Shown here in pieces: positions 32,342-42,215 of a stretch of DNA of 64,000 nucleotides. Numbering within the stretch: position 1 is the stretch's first letter; each line of letters opens with the position of its first letter. The translations under genes and the position numbers were made by a program. Source of the DNA: Sporopachydermia quercuum (Eukaryota; Ascomycota; Sporopachydermiomycetes; Sporopachydermiales; Sporopachydermiaceae); NCBI GenBank assembly GCA_001599295.1, contig BCGN01000008.1, forward strand, positions 434,001 through 498,000, written 5' to 3'. Below the pieces are notes generated by a model. That model had not been told where the DNA came from. It made no database searches and saw only the letters and a list, made by a program, of their open reading frames with translations.

Positions 32342-32776
32342 ATGAAATTCAATATCTGCTTAACTCTCATTGTGAATTGTCTGTCTAACACACATAAGTT
32401 TCTTCCGTACATGAACACTATACAATGCAGNCATTCAAGTAATCTTCGTTTCCTGAACAATGATTTGATCAGTTCAACGCGAGGTCTGAAAGCTGTAGGA
32501 AAAGCAATTTGTGAATCAATCAAGGAACAACAAAGAACTTCCATTGCTTTATCTGCGAGAATATTACAGTTGTTGAGATCTTACCATACCCCCGGAGGAG
32601 CTGATAAAATTGCTCACCAGTTTGCCTTTCCGGAGTTAAGAATACTGCTCAAAGATAAGGTTGACTGTAGTTTCCGTCTGACCGACTTGGTTGAACTCTG
32701 TTTTGGATCACATGATCTGCAACAGAATTGTTTCCTTAGAAGAGGCCCAAGCACATTCCAAACCGCATTGATATAA
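32342..32776 (+). CDS. Orphan reading frame, 144 codons
   Basis: It starts MKFNICLTLIVNCLSNTHKF (a possible signal-like N-terminus) and has a soluble, charged middle (GLKAVGKAICESIKEQQRTS, then ALSARILQLLRSYHTPGG) and a Cys-containing end. The stretch 32480-32776 is visibly less AT-rich than its surroundings, as coding DNA in this window is. I recognise no family, and no splice signals are needed to read it. It may be a lineage-specific gene, a decayed gene or chance. One N lies at about 32431. Confidence 0.3.
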   Translation: MKFNICLTLIVNCLSNTHKFLPYMNTIQCXHSSNLRFLNNDLISSTRGLKAVGKAICESIKEQQRTSIALSARILQLLRSYHTPGGADKIAHQFAFPELRILLKDKVDCSFRLTDLVELCFGSHDLQQNCFLRRGPSTFQTALI

Positions 32777-33385
32777 CTGACAGTTTAAATGTCTTAAAAC
32801 CTATTCTGAAGCCTATCTTATTGATAAGGTCAAATTAATTATAATCTCATTATAAGAACCATAAAATCTCCTGAACACTGCCTCACATGTATTCATATAA
32901 AAATAGTACAGCGTATACAAACATCCAACCGTCGAGATTTCCCACTANTCCCTTCCCCGGTCATTTCAACTTCCAACTTCTTTCTTTGTATCCTCTTATT
33001 ATGCTGGAGAAATCGCTTCTAGACATTTATATCACGTTCAGTCTTGGCTCGCAGCTAAGGTATGCACTATTGTTGGTATATGCACGTTTTTGACTAAAGT
33101 GAGTTTCGTTTACCTACATAATTGTGCATGATCTTACTTTAATTTCACATATTATTGCATATTTTCTTCCCTAACAACTCATTTAATCAAACAAATGGCA
33201 GTTTATCAATTGATTATTATCATCTCTGTTATTTGTACCATTACTTTTCATACTTAGAAAATTGAAAATAGGCCTTCATTGCAACATTCTCACAGATATA
33301 TAGTTTCGTTAAATTGTATTATAAGAAGCATGTTCATTTGTATCAGTTGATATAATACTGCTGAAATTTTAATCCTGATCATACG

Positions 33386-34639
33386 ATGCATTCATCAGGT
33401 CCACCAAGAAGACGTCGTCAGTCTAGGAAAGATGCTATCATACAATCGACAGATATAGATGCCCTTTCTTCTAAATACTCAGCATTTTTAAGGAACTATT
33501 TGAATGAAAAGGAAGATCCATTTTTCAAACCTTTCATACAAACAATTCTTCAGTATAGTAAGGAACATGATGATCAATCAGCACACTCAATACCATCAAG
33601 CTATCAATCTCCACTATCAAGTTCATCAAGTCAGGCAGTATCATCATCAAGACTCACATACCATAAAAATAATACGGAATCTTCAGTCTATAAACACATT
33701 CAGAGCCAGTTTGAGATCCCAAAATTACCATTAATTAACAGAGGCACTTTCCTAAGAACATATGCAATTAATACCCTAGTCGATATATTTTTATCAGATA
33801 CATCAGTCAACAACAAGAAGCAAGTAATATCATTGGGAGCTGGCTCTGATACTAGAGCTTTTCATTTACTACAGAAATTTCCAGCTAATTCATTAATATA
33901 CCATGAACTAGATTTTCCTGACTCAACAAAGGTGAAGACCGAAATCCTATCAAGGATTCCAGATTTGTGTGAAGTAATTCAATGGCAACAATCACCNTCG
34001 TCTGCTAATACAGTCCATACACCTACTTATCATCTACACCCTATTGATCTGAGAATATTAGCAGAAACTGATGTTTCTGAAATACGAAACCTGCTTCCAG
34101 GATTTGATTCAAACATCTCTACTCTAATAATAAGTGAATGCTGTCTATGTTATCTTCAACCAGATCAAGGAACCAATGTTCTAACGGTTTTAACGAAAGC
34201 ATGTACTAAAAGTTCAGCCATTGCTATATATGAACCAATAGGAAAGAACGATTCTTTTGGAACTGTTATGATTGACAATCTAGCCGCAAGAGGTATTTCT
34301 ATTCCAACTCTTGAAATATACAACACATTAGAAAAAGAACGGGAAAGGTTAAGCAGAATCTATGAAGAAACATGTCCTGGAGATGAATATAGTTCAACAG
34401 CAGTAGATTTATTGACCATTGAGAGCAAATGGTTGAATAAGGAGCAGAAAGAGTGGTTGAATAGGTTGGAATTATTAGATGAAAGAGAAGAATGGGATTT
34501 ATTAGCTCAGCATTACTGTATAGCATCTTCTTTGATAGAAAGGNGGATTGTCAGTAGTAGTGAAGAGAATAGTTTGAAAGAAGGGGAAAATGGCGAAGGC
34601 GATTGGATAAGAAAATGGAAGTCATGGACAAGCAAGTGA
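33386..34639 (+). CDS. PPM1: Ppm1: leucine carboxyl methyltransferase of PP2A
   Basis: 417 residues. An N-terminal basic patch (PPRRRRQSRKDAIIQSTDID) is followed by YSAFLRNYLNEKEDPFFKPF, typical of the family. The SAM-binding motif is VISLGAGSDTRAFHLLQ (about 147-163), with ELDFPDSTKVK downstream and LIISECCLCYLQPDQG (about 250), the acceptor-side motif. It methylates the C-terminal Leu carboxyl of PP2A catalytic subunits, steering holoenzyme assembly. A Ser-rich insert at about 70-95 is a local feature. In S. cerevisiae PPM1 lies between GPI17 and PPZ2 (recalled), and the same set is here. Two Ns fall in loops. Confidence 0.93.
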   Translation: MHSSGPPRRRRQSRKDAIIQSTDIDALSSKYSAFLRNYLNEKEDPFFKPFIQTILQYSKEHDDQSAHSIPSSYQSPLSSSSSQAVSSSRLTYHKNNTESSVYKHIQSQFEIPKLPLINRGTFLRTYAINTLVDIFLSDTSVNNKKQVISLGAGSDTRAFHLLQKFPANSLIYHELDFPDSTKVKTEILSRIPDLCEVIQWQQSXSSANTVHTPTYHLHPIDLRILAETDVSEIRNLLPGFDSNISTLIISECCLCYLQPDQGTNVLTVLTKACTKSSAIAIYEPIGKNDSFGTVMIDNLAARGISIPTLEIYNTLEKERERLSRIYEETCPGDEYSSTAVDLLTIESKWLNKEQKEWLNRLELLDEREEWDLLAQHYCIASSLIERXIVSSSEENSLKEGENGEGDWIRKWKSWTSK

Positions 34640-34765
34640 AGACTATCACAGTTGCCCTTAGTGATAATTGTACAGATATTCAATGGAGGTTATGAGAGGG
34701 TTAACAGCGGTATGTATGATATGATCAAGTAGGAGTAGTTTTTTGTATTCTTACAGTACTGCTGT

Positions 34766-34782
34766 TACTACTACTACTACTA
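34766..34782. repeat. (TAC)n microsatellite
   Basis: About 5.5 TAC units in the short gap between the convergent PPM1 and NDUFAF7-like genes. Confidence 0.8.
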
Positions 34783-34875
34783 GGACCACCATTATTATTA
34801 TCTAAATTCATTAACTATTTACAGACTATCTTATTTACCATATAATAATTACATTATATCATCAACAACATATTT

Positions 34876-36786
34876 TTACTCAACTCCACCACCAAAGCCA
34901 ACTGGAACATGCCCATCTTCACCAATAATTGCCATCACTTTATATACTTTCCCCATGCTACCACCATCCTTCTCAACAAGTCTCCTATAACTCTTCTCGA
35001 TATCATTCACAGCCTTCTCAAGCTCTTCATCACTTAATTTACCAGGATTCTTAATAATACTTTTCAGTACTTCATCAACTCTATATCCAATACCAAGCTG
35101 ATGTAACCAATCTCCTTGTTCTACAGGTCCACAACAAACAGCTTTCACAGTACCATTTCTACCACTGCTGTTATTATCTTTGCTTTCACTATTGTTAAAC
35201 TTTTCGACTGCTGCTTCGATTGCTTTGAAATCCACATCTGCGCTCAAATCAGCCTTACCAGGATCAACAAAAGGTGAAACAAACTTATGATCACGAATAG
35301 CCCTAAATGAATCAATAGGAATAGTGTCAGAAGGCCCGTAATCTATTATCAAAGCTGAACCTGGCATCCTCTCCCTTGCTGAAGCCTCAACTTCAACAGA
35401 TTTGCTGTTGTTTCCCTTAACCAATGACTGAATTATCTCAGTAAATTCCCACGCTTCAGGACAAACCTCAATCTTCGAATTTGGTAAAAGTTTTCTATAT
35501 CTTTTATGAGTTTCCGGAACAACCAAACTTGATGGTGTTGCATGTGTTTGCAGCGTCAAATGAAATACAGGTTTCAAGTTCTCATAGTTAATAGTATCAC
35601 GATCACTACCACCATTAACTTTCACTTGATTTGGTAAAATGTCCTTACCAGAAACAATCTCAGAGTTGATCAGATTTGATCCCACTTTTCGTGCTGACTT
35701 TCCACCAGTTATATCACCATTTGATTTATCTTTGATTTGAAAATCAACCATGAATTCTCTCCAGCCTTTATCAGTCTTAGCAAATGACATAATTGGCAAT
35801 GCATCATAGAACTCATGGGCCATAATGAAATTTGTATAATCCTCATTTTCATCGGCGCCTTCAGCAATATCTTTACCAGTTCTAACCCACTTGATAGGAA
35901 TATTCCATTTGGTGATTGACATATATTCGTGTTCATTTATCTGTTTCAATGGTTCTTCTAGCTTACATAATGTTTTGTATTGAACTTCGCGCAACGCAGG
36001 ACTTGCTTCTATCATAAGTATCTGTTTGATATTTCTGATGAACATAGGAAATTTGGAGATAGTAATCATCATATCGTGCATAAGAGTTCCTTTACCTGGG
36101 CCAAATTCTATCAACCGAATATCGTTTCTATTGTTATTTTGGGTACCATTACCATTAAGTGCCATTTTCTTTGATTTATTAATATATTCAGAGATAAACC
36201 AAATACCACACATTTCCCCAAACATTTGGGAAATCTCTGGTGATGTAACAAAATCCCCTGATCGTCCTAAAGGATCTTGAACAGTGTAATAGCCACCTTC
36301 AGGGTTGGTTAAACATGTCTTCATATATGATGCAAGGGATATGGGACCTGTAGTCTATATAAGTAATTAGTATGAGTACTAATGGTGTAAAGTTAAGATA
36401 GAAATGAAAAATATCTCATTTCAAGCTGTTTAACAAAAATGCTAACTTACTTGAATCATCTCTACTAGCATTCTTTCCATGGGTGTCATCTCAATCTTAG
36501 ATAGGTCGTACTGCTCATTTGTTGATTGTGGTCCAGGAACTACCGGATTGATTGGTTTCAAATCACCAACTATTGGAATAGATGATCCAAAGTTATTGAG
36601 TGATCCGTCATCACGGCTCAAATCATTTGTCTTGCTGTTCACCAAAAGTCTATCTTGGTTGTTGGTTTTGAACGAATAAAATCTTTGAGCATTCGTTGAA
36701 ACTACTGATGATAACAGAAAATTGTTTGATGCTCTCAGTACCAGTCGCTGAGCTGTGACTGATTGAGATCTGATTGATCTATGCAT
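34876..36786 (-). CDS. NDUFAF7/MidA-family mitochondrial arginine methyltransferase, one intron
   Basis: Exon 1 (36786-36451, 112 codons) and exon 2 (36354-34876) are joined across a 96-nt GTAAGT...TATAG intron with TACTAAT 11 nt before the acceptor, giving 604 residues. The N-terminus is Arg/Ser-rich and ends QRFYSF, a typical mitochondrial presequence. The methyltransferase part has TTGPISLASYMKTCLTNPEG, YYTVQDPLGRSGDFVTSPEI (about 125-145) and IRLIEFGPGKGTLMHDM (about 190), the family's defining motifs. In animals NDUFAF7 methylates NDUFS2 during complex I assembly. Several fungi without complex I also keep a homologue, so complex I cannot be inferred from it alone. Long Asn/Lys-rich inserts distinguish this copy. 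Confidence 0.9.
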
Positions 36787-37508
36787 TTTGAAACCTCAAG
36801 GATGCGTGTAATACTGCTAACAGGGGAAAGGCTTACAGAGGTTTATAGACATAGTTAAATGAAAAGAAATATAGGGGTTTCTATATTGAAAACATTGTTG
36901 ATGAAGTACTATAGTTGATAGAAAAGAAAGGAAAGAAAAGNACAAGAGGAGACGTGAAAATAATTGCAGATTTCGGAAATAATATAATAACAATATGTGT
37001 TACTGTTTCCTTAATGGTGAAAAACTTGCATCTCCTCCGGCATTTTTTCTGTGTACTATAATCGAAATATTNACTGGTGGGACTGGCTACATTTTGATTT
37101 GCAGAAGGTACAATTAATTAACAGGCTATTCATGATTGTGATAATTTAGAACTACACGCATGACAAGAGAGATTTAGTATATGTAGTTGCTTGTCATTAG
37201 GATGTAAGTTTCGGCGAGACTGCAATGCTACAAGATCCACAAACAGTAGGCCAAAAGCTTGAGATCAGCGAGAAACGGTAGTCACTACTAAATGTAGTGA
37301 AAAGTCCATAAAGAACCACTCATGATTGTCTCCATGACTTGTTGAGATTGTGAACAGGCATTTTTTTACGTCCAACTGTATGACTTCTGGACCAATATCG
37401 CTGTTATTCGAACAATTCTGTTTGAACTCCACCCTAATATACTTTTCACAGTTAACTTCTTTTATCCGATATCCTGTATTTCATACTTCATTGCTAATGC
37501 TCAATTAA
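36787..37508. other. Intergenic NDUFAF7-like to TRM9
   Basis: 722 bp: promoter of the NDUFAF7-like gene on the left and 3' flank of TRM9 on the right. No tRNA, small frame or repeat convinced me. Confidence 0.45.
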
Positions 37509-38258
37509 TTATTCTCGTCTTATAATGGCCCACCAATTATCTTTCTCATAACCGTGTTCAAGAACAGCTCCACCAGCAGTCACCACATCCTTTTCTAATT
37601 CACCTTCTTGATATAAATGATAATATCTTTGTTTCACGACCTCCCTTTCTTCTTCATCAGCTTGTCCATTTGATTCTTGGTCCTCATCTTCCTGCCTCTT
37701 GGGAAACTTACTCTTCTTTGGCTTGTGCTTCTGAAGAACCCACGGAACAAAAACATCAGGATTCATACCTCTCTTCCAACCTCTCCGAGAATTTTCTTGT
37801 TCCAATGCCCACACATATATCAATGCTTCACCGTTCTCATTCAACATAGATAAAATCGATTCTACGGCTTTCACTCTTCGATCAGAAGTTGAAAAATGAT
37901 GTATCACTGCTATACTAATAGCAAAATCAAAACTATGCTTTTGATGAGGTAAATTTAATGCATCTGCAACTATAACTTCATGTCCTTTCTCTTTTGCTAT
38001 ACTAATGAGCCCATCCGATCTATCAGAACCTATGATATAAACATTTTNGTTAATGCCCAGATATTTTCCGTTACCGCAACCAATATCCAACCCAATGCTT
38101 CCTGTTTTTCTACCTAGCATGAACTTCTCTACTATTGGCCAGGGCCTATACCTCGTTTGCGAGAAATGCGATGCTATTTCATTGTAGATTTCATGCACAT
38201 AAATCTCTTCTGCTTCTANAGGATCTGTCGGTAGAGCTATCAGCTCTGAATCTGTCAT
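37509..38258 (-). CDS. TRM9: Trm9: tRNA wobble-uridine carboxymethyl methyltransferase
   Basis: 249 residues. [20 protein letters not shown] is the Trm9/ALKBH8 N-terminal signature, followed by SAM motif [12 protein letters not shown] (about 55-66), [28 protein letters not shown] and [10 protein letters not shown]. It ends with a Trp-rich C-terminal segment ([11 protein letters not shown]). With Trm112 it methylates cm5U34 to mcm5U in tRNAs such as Arg(UCU) and Glu(UUC). The Lys/Glu-rich insert at about 165-205 is where the family carries a variable loop. It is divergent to GPI17. In S. cerevisiae TRM9 neighbours TAF11 (recalled), also close here. Two Ns blur two N-terminal codons. Confidence 0.95.
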   Translation of the reverse strand: MTDSELIALPTDPXEAEEIYVHEIYNEIASHFSQTRYRPWPIVEKFMLGRKTGSIGLDIGCGNGKYLGINXNVYIIGSDRSDGLISIAKEKGHEVIVADALNLPHQKHSFDFAISIAVIHHFSTSDRRVKAVESILSMLNENGEALIYVWALEQENSRRGWKRGMNPDVFVPWVLQKHKPKKSKFPKRQEDEDQESNGQADEEEREVVKQRYYHLYQEGELEKDVVTAGGAVLEHGYEKDNWWAIIRRE

Positions 38259-38886
38259 TGTGTCCTGGTAGATGATGATTGGTCTCTGTTGATGAGTATA
38301 TAAGGAAATACAACTAAGAAAGACACTGACTGTGAATGCAAAACTCTGAATTTAACTCAGAAAGCAAAACTTCAAGGCTATATGTACAGGCTATAAACGA
38401 TAGAGAGATATAAAACATAAATAAGGCAGTTATTTCAATTATTTCAAACATTATAACAAAATAGTAAGTAAAAGTAAAGCAATGAAAGAAGTACCAGCAC
38501 TATCTCACAAATTAAAAATTAGAAGCCAAAATCAACAGAAATCTTTATTGTTTCCGATATGTTCTCATTTTCGGAGTTTATAACTTTTATATAATCTCCG
38601 ACATTTTGACACGTCTCTCCTTTTGATGGTAGGTGTAGGTGAGAGTAATTGGAACACATGATATCATGTCAACATTAGCAATCATTCCAACGTTATAATA
38701 GCATTTGGTCCGTCATAAGATCTTATATTTATCACAATCGCTATTAATTTACAGGTCTGGGGAATATAATAATACTCAACGGATTGGGTAAGAGCAGAGA
38801 AAGTTGGTTCCGTTCGGCTGAATCCATGAGAACAAAACAGTGCTCCAATTTACCGTACTCTGCCTTAAATTCAGATACACATCCAA
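38259..38886. other. Divergent promoter region TRM9/GPI17
   Basis: 628 bp between two start codons, AT-rich, with no motif I can name. Confidence 0.45.
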
Positions 38887-40602
38887 ATGAGCACATCTCC
38901 TATAATAGATGAGGAGCCGCAGGTATCATTGGTCAATAATTCTGGAAATGTAGGTGGAAATATTGTGAGTGACTTTGGGTTGAAATCCAACAGTAGTAGC
39001 AGCGACAACCCTTCCAACGGTGGAACTGGAAGTAGTACTAGCCGCTCTAATACTATCAACAATGCAGAAAAGCTTGCTGAACTAATATCAGGCGAAAAAC
39101 AGAAAGAGCAGCTAAGACGACGGTATATCGTATTATCTGTATTATTGATAATGGCTTGTATTGGTGGTCCGTTATGGTTTGTTCTAACTACTATCTACCG
39201 AGCCCCTTTGCCTTATGATATAATGAATTATTACCATGACAACATCTTATCCAATATCGACATCAGAATACCAGTATACGTGAAAAGCATAGATTCATTT
39301 AAATATCCTGACTTGGTACAAGCTGCTCAAACACTAGTGGACGAAGAAATAAAAAAAATCAACAACGAGGACCCGTTGATAGTGAACTGGGGTTTAGAAC
39401 TGATAGGCATTGATAGCTCTGAAGCTGTTAGCAGTGATAACTACGTTTTGGAGATAGAAGCTACAGAAGGTGAAAGAGTAGGCGTTTACGTATCTGATAC
39501 TGAGAGACTGGCCGTCTTATATTACACATTAGAGGAGGTTAATTCCGGAGATCTACCGTTTTACGTAATGGTGACGTTGTTGATGCATTTGTTTGAATCT
39601 GAAGTGAACTTATTCAAACAATCGCACCAAGGGAAAACAAACTCTCCTGCACTTTCATATTCACCTAACTATCATCTATCATTTTCATTGTTATACGAAG
39701 GTGTCGAACCTATAAAATGGAATATTCAGAAAGCCTTGGAATCACAGTTTACAAGCCTACGACAGGAAATGGCTCGATTCACCAACTTCACGATAGATTC
39801 TCAAATTTTGTTCTCTTCTACATTATCGGATTCGCTAACAGTAAACGAAGTAGATAGAACCTGCAGATTATCTAACTCAGAATTAACCACTTTTATCAAC
39901 CATGCTGATTGGACATTGTCAAGTTATAAGCCCTATCCTACCTTGAATTTCATTTTGTATATACCTTCGAGTGAGAACAATCTGCTTTCTACTGGTTGTT
40001 CTTCTATCATTATTGATGGATCATCAACCAACAGTTTTCTTATTCCGCAGTATGGAGCATTGAAAATACTCAATTTGGGCCGGCCAGGAGATAGTAATGG
40101 AACCACCATTAAAATATCTGATGATGAACTAAATGAAGCTCTTAATGAATTCACTGGTTATTTGTTCCGTTTGTTAGGAATACCGCTTCATCCTAAATCA
40201 CCACGTATTCGTATCGATGCTATGACCAGATACGCAACAGTGAAAGCTCTAGAGCATGCTTCTGAGTCTTTAGGATCGTTGGCTAGATTATGTGGATTCT
40301 TACAAACCATTGCCATTCCTGCAGATGTCTTAGGTGAAGTATCTTCATCAATTCAGCTCATACAAAGATCTGTCGAGCAATTGAACGGCAAGAACTGGGC
40401 GAAAGCACTTGAACTTGCTGGGGAATCATATATTAATGCAGAAAAGGGATTTTTTGAAAAAGAGATTGTTCAACAAGCATTTTTCCCCCAAGAACATAAA
40501 CTAGCTGTCTATTTGCCTTTATTAGGGCCTGCTGGTATAGTAATACTATCAGGAGTAGGCAGGGTATTTCGTGAATGGAAAAGAAGCAAAGCAAAAAAAT
40601 AG
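38887..40602 (+). CDS. GPI17: Gpi17/PIG-S subunit of GPI transamidase
   Basis: 571 residues. A Ser/Asn/Gly-rich cytosolic N-terminus precedes the first membrane span (YIVLSVLLIMACIGGPLWFV, about 80-105), directly followed by TTIYRAPLPYDIM, the PIG-S signature. A long lumenal domain with FTNFTIDSQILF and RLLGIPLHPKSPRIRIDAMT leads to a C-terminal span (LAVYLPLLGPAGIVILSGVG) and the dilysine-rich tail KRSKAKK, as expected for an ER protein. The transamidase cleaves GPI-attachment signals and adds preassembled GPI. The length is close to S. cerevisiae Gpi17 (534). It shares this window with GPI19, which acts at the first step of the pathway. Confidence 0.94.
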   Translation: MSTSPIIDEEPQVSLVNNSGNVGGNIVSDFGLKSNSSSSDNPSNGGTGSSTSRSNTINNAEKLAELISGEKQKEQLRRRYIVLSVLLIMACIGGPLWFVLTTIYRAPLPYDIMNYYHDNILSNIDIRIPVYVKSIDSFKYPDLVQAAQTLVDEEIKKINNEDPLIVNWGLELIGIDSSEAVSSDNYVLEIEATEGERVGVYVSDTERLAVLYYTLEEVNSGDLPFYVMVTLLMHLFESEVNLFKQSHQGKTNSPALSYSPNYHLSFSLLYEGVEPIKWNIQKALESQFTSLRQEMARFTNFTIDSQILFSSTLSDSLTVNEVDRTCRLSNSELTTFINHADWTLSSYKPYPTLNFILYIPSSENNLLSTGCSSIIIDGSSTNSFLIPQYGALKILNLGRPGDSNGTTIKISDDELNEALNEFTGYLFRLLGIPLHPKSPRIRIDAMTRYATVKALEHASESLGSLARLCGFLQTIAIPADVLGEVSSSIQLIQRSVEQLNGKNWAKALELAGESYINAEKGFFEKEIVQQAFFPQEHKLAVYLPLLGPAGIVILSGVGRVFREWKRSKAKK

Positions 40603-41155
40603 TAGGTATTTCATGAACCGATGTTCAATGTATAATAAATGCCTAATTATCATTATATTTATTATNATCTATTGACCAGCTAAATTTAACAAGCTATTAT
40701 ACTAGGAGTTATAGGCTCTCTATGAACTAATTACAGTACGCTCGTTCATCTCGTATAAATAATGATCTTCAGAATAGCGGACTCTTTATATTTACTGAGG
40801 GGGTCATATTAAAGATCAAAACTAGTTGTCTCAAATTAGGGGGTTAATCCAGCAAACGAGATTAGAAGTTCAGCGATCAATGTGGATTATTCTTAGTATA
40901 TCATCATTTCTCTTTCCATTATTTATTTACTATTACATATAAACANTATCTTCTATTTATGGATCTGAAACTGACTATAAACAAATCACAAAAGTTACTG
41001 AGTCTGTAGAATGACTTTGGCACCCTAAGTTAACATTCTATAAACGTCTGTTATTGAGAGAAGCTGCATGCANCCGGAGTGTTAGCATGCCTAACTCAAC
41101 ATTTCAACATTCTATCAATTCAATAGAATACTCATAATTCAGCATCGACAGCAAG
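40603..41155. other. Intergenic GPI17 to TAF11
   Basis: 553 bp. It contains the TAF11 promoter; no other element recognised. Confidence 0.45.
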
Positions 41156-42094
41156 ATGATGCCACTATATCTTCCCACGGGGACAGTAGCAAAAGACTCC
41201 GATCAGAAACCTAGCACAGCATCTTCTCCTGCAGATGAACCAGTAACATCACCAAGCCACACCAACCGCTCCCATGATGAAATTACCCTAAGGCTGACNG
41301 CGCAACAAGCCGCTATCAATCGGAAAAGAAAACTAGTAGATTCAATGAACCGAACTCTTGAAAACGAAGACAGCAGACTGAATGGCGAAGACAACTTCTC
41401 TGATGAAGATGAGTTTGGTGATATAGAAATAAACGTGAAAACAGAACGTGACAGACTGAGGTTGCTAATCCCAAATTTCGATGATCAACAAATGGCACGA
41501 TATGAAGTATATAGAAGAGCAAATATTAACAGATCAGGGGTTAAAAGACTTGCAAATGCTGTTTTAAACCAAAGTATCACAGGTTCAGTGGCAATTGCGT
41601 TATCTGGCCTAGCCAAAGTGTTCGTAGGTGAAGTGATTGAGAAGTCATTGAACGTCAAACAACGACGTGAAAAGAGAACGAAGTGGCTACAACGAGAAGA
41701 AATGTACAACAAAAGAAAACGAAAACTTGAAACTGAACGTGACGAAAAACTAGAAGCTTTAAGGGAAAAGAAGCAAAAACTAGAAGAGAAAAACCTGGAA
41801 GCGGGTGATAATGAGGAAGATCCTCGTCTACTCAAACCAGAAAACATTGAATTATCTCGATCACGCGACAATGAGTCCACAGAAACTGAAGAAAGTATCA
41901 ATAAAGAATTTGATGACAATATAATAGCTTTGGAGAATGGAACAGAACAAGATGACGAAGATGAAGAGCAAACACCATTGAGACCAGATGATGTGATAGA
42001 AGCCTGGAGATTATTTGTTGCAGAGAATAACACTGTACCAGCTGCTGAATGGAGATTACAAGGTGGAGAAGGAAGTGGGCTAATGTTTCGTTAG
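41156..42094 (+). CDS. TAF11: Taf11: TFIID histone-fold subunit
   Basis: 312 residues (Met2 is an equally possible start). The histone fold spans about 100-165: LIPNFDDQQMARYEVYRRAN, INRSGVKRLANAVLNQSITG and SVAIALSGLAKVFVGEVIEK. A Lys/Glu-rich insert of about 110 residues then separates it from the C-terminal PDDVIEAWRLFVAENNTVPA, the second conserved Taf11 block. Taf11 pairs with Taf13 in TFIID. The length is near that of S. cerevisiae Taf11 (346). It converges with the protease gene at 42216 with a gap of 121 bp. Confidence 0.95.
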   Translation: MMPLYLPTGTVAKDSDQKPSTASSPADEPVTSPSHTNRSHDEITLRLXAQQAAINRKRKLVDSMNRTLENEDSRLNGEDNFSDEDEFGDIEINVKTERDRLRLLIPNFDDQQMARYEVYRRANINRSGVKRLANAVLNQSITGSVAIALSGLAKVFVGEVIEKSLNVKQRREKRTKWLQREEMYNKRKRKLETERDEKLEALREKKQKLEEKNLEAGDNEEDPRLLKPENIELSRSRDNESTETEESINKEFDDNIIALENGTEQDDEDEEQTPLRPDDVIEAWRLFVAENNTVPAAEWRLQGGEGSGLMFR

Positions 42095-42215
42095 AGTAAG
42101 CAATTAATGACTTTTACCATTGTATAGTTGTATGATTATTATTCTCTGAAAATAATGAAGATAATGAAATTTAGTATCTATGTGTCTATCATAGGCACAT
42201 AATGTTTCGTTCCTA

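Larger units (their letters stand above)
30675..33385. other. Divergent region PPZ to PPM1, holding one doubtful gene
   Basis: About 2.7 kb. The left part is the PPZ promoter, with GAATGA-like short repeats at about 31170-31226. A palindrome (AATACC-CGA-GGTATT) lies near 31910-31925. The 144-codon frame at 32342 is the only coding candidate; frames at 31579 and 32887 look random. Confidence 0.45.

Noticed and set aside
41485-42033. 182-codon minus-strand frame inside TAF11
   Set aside because: It is the shadow of a Lys/Glu-rich insert (Ser/Phe-rich on the other strand) and has no family features.
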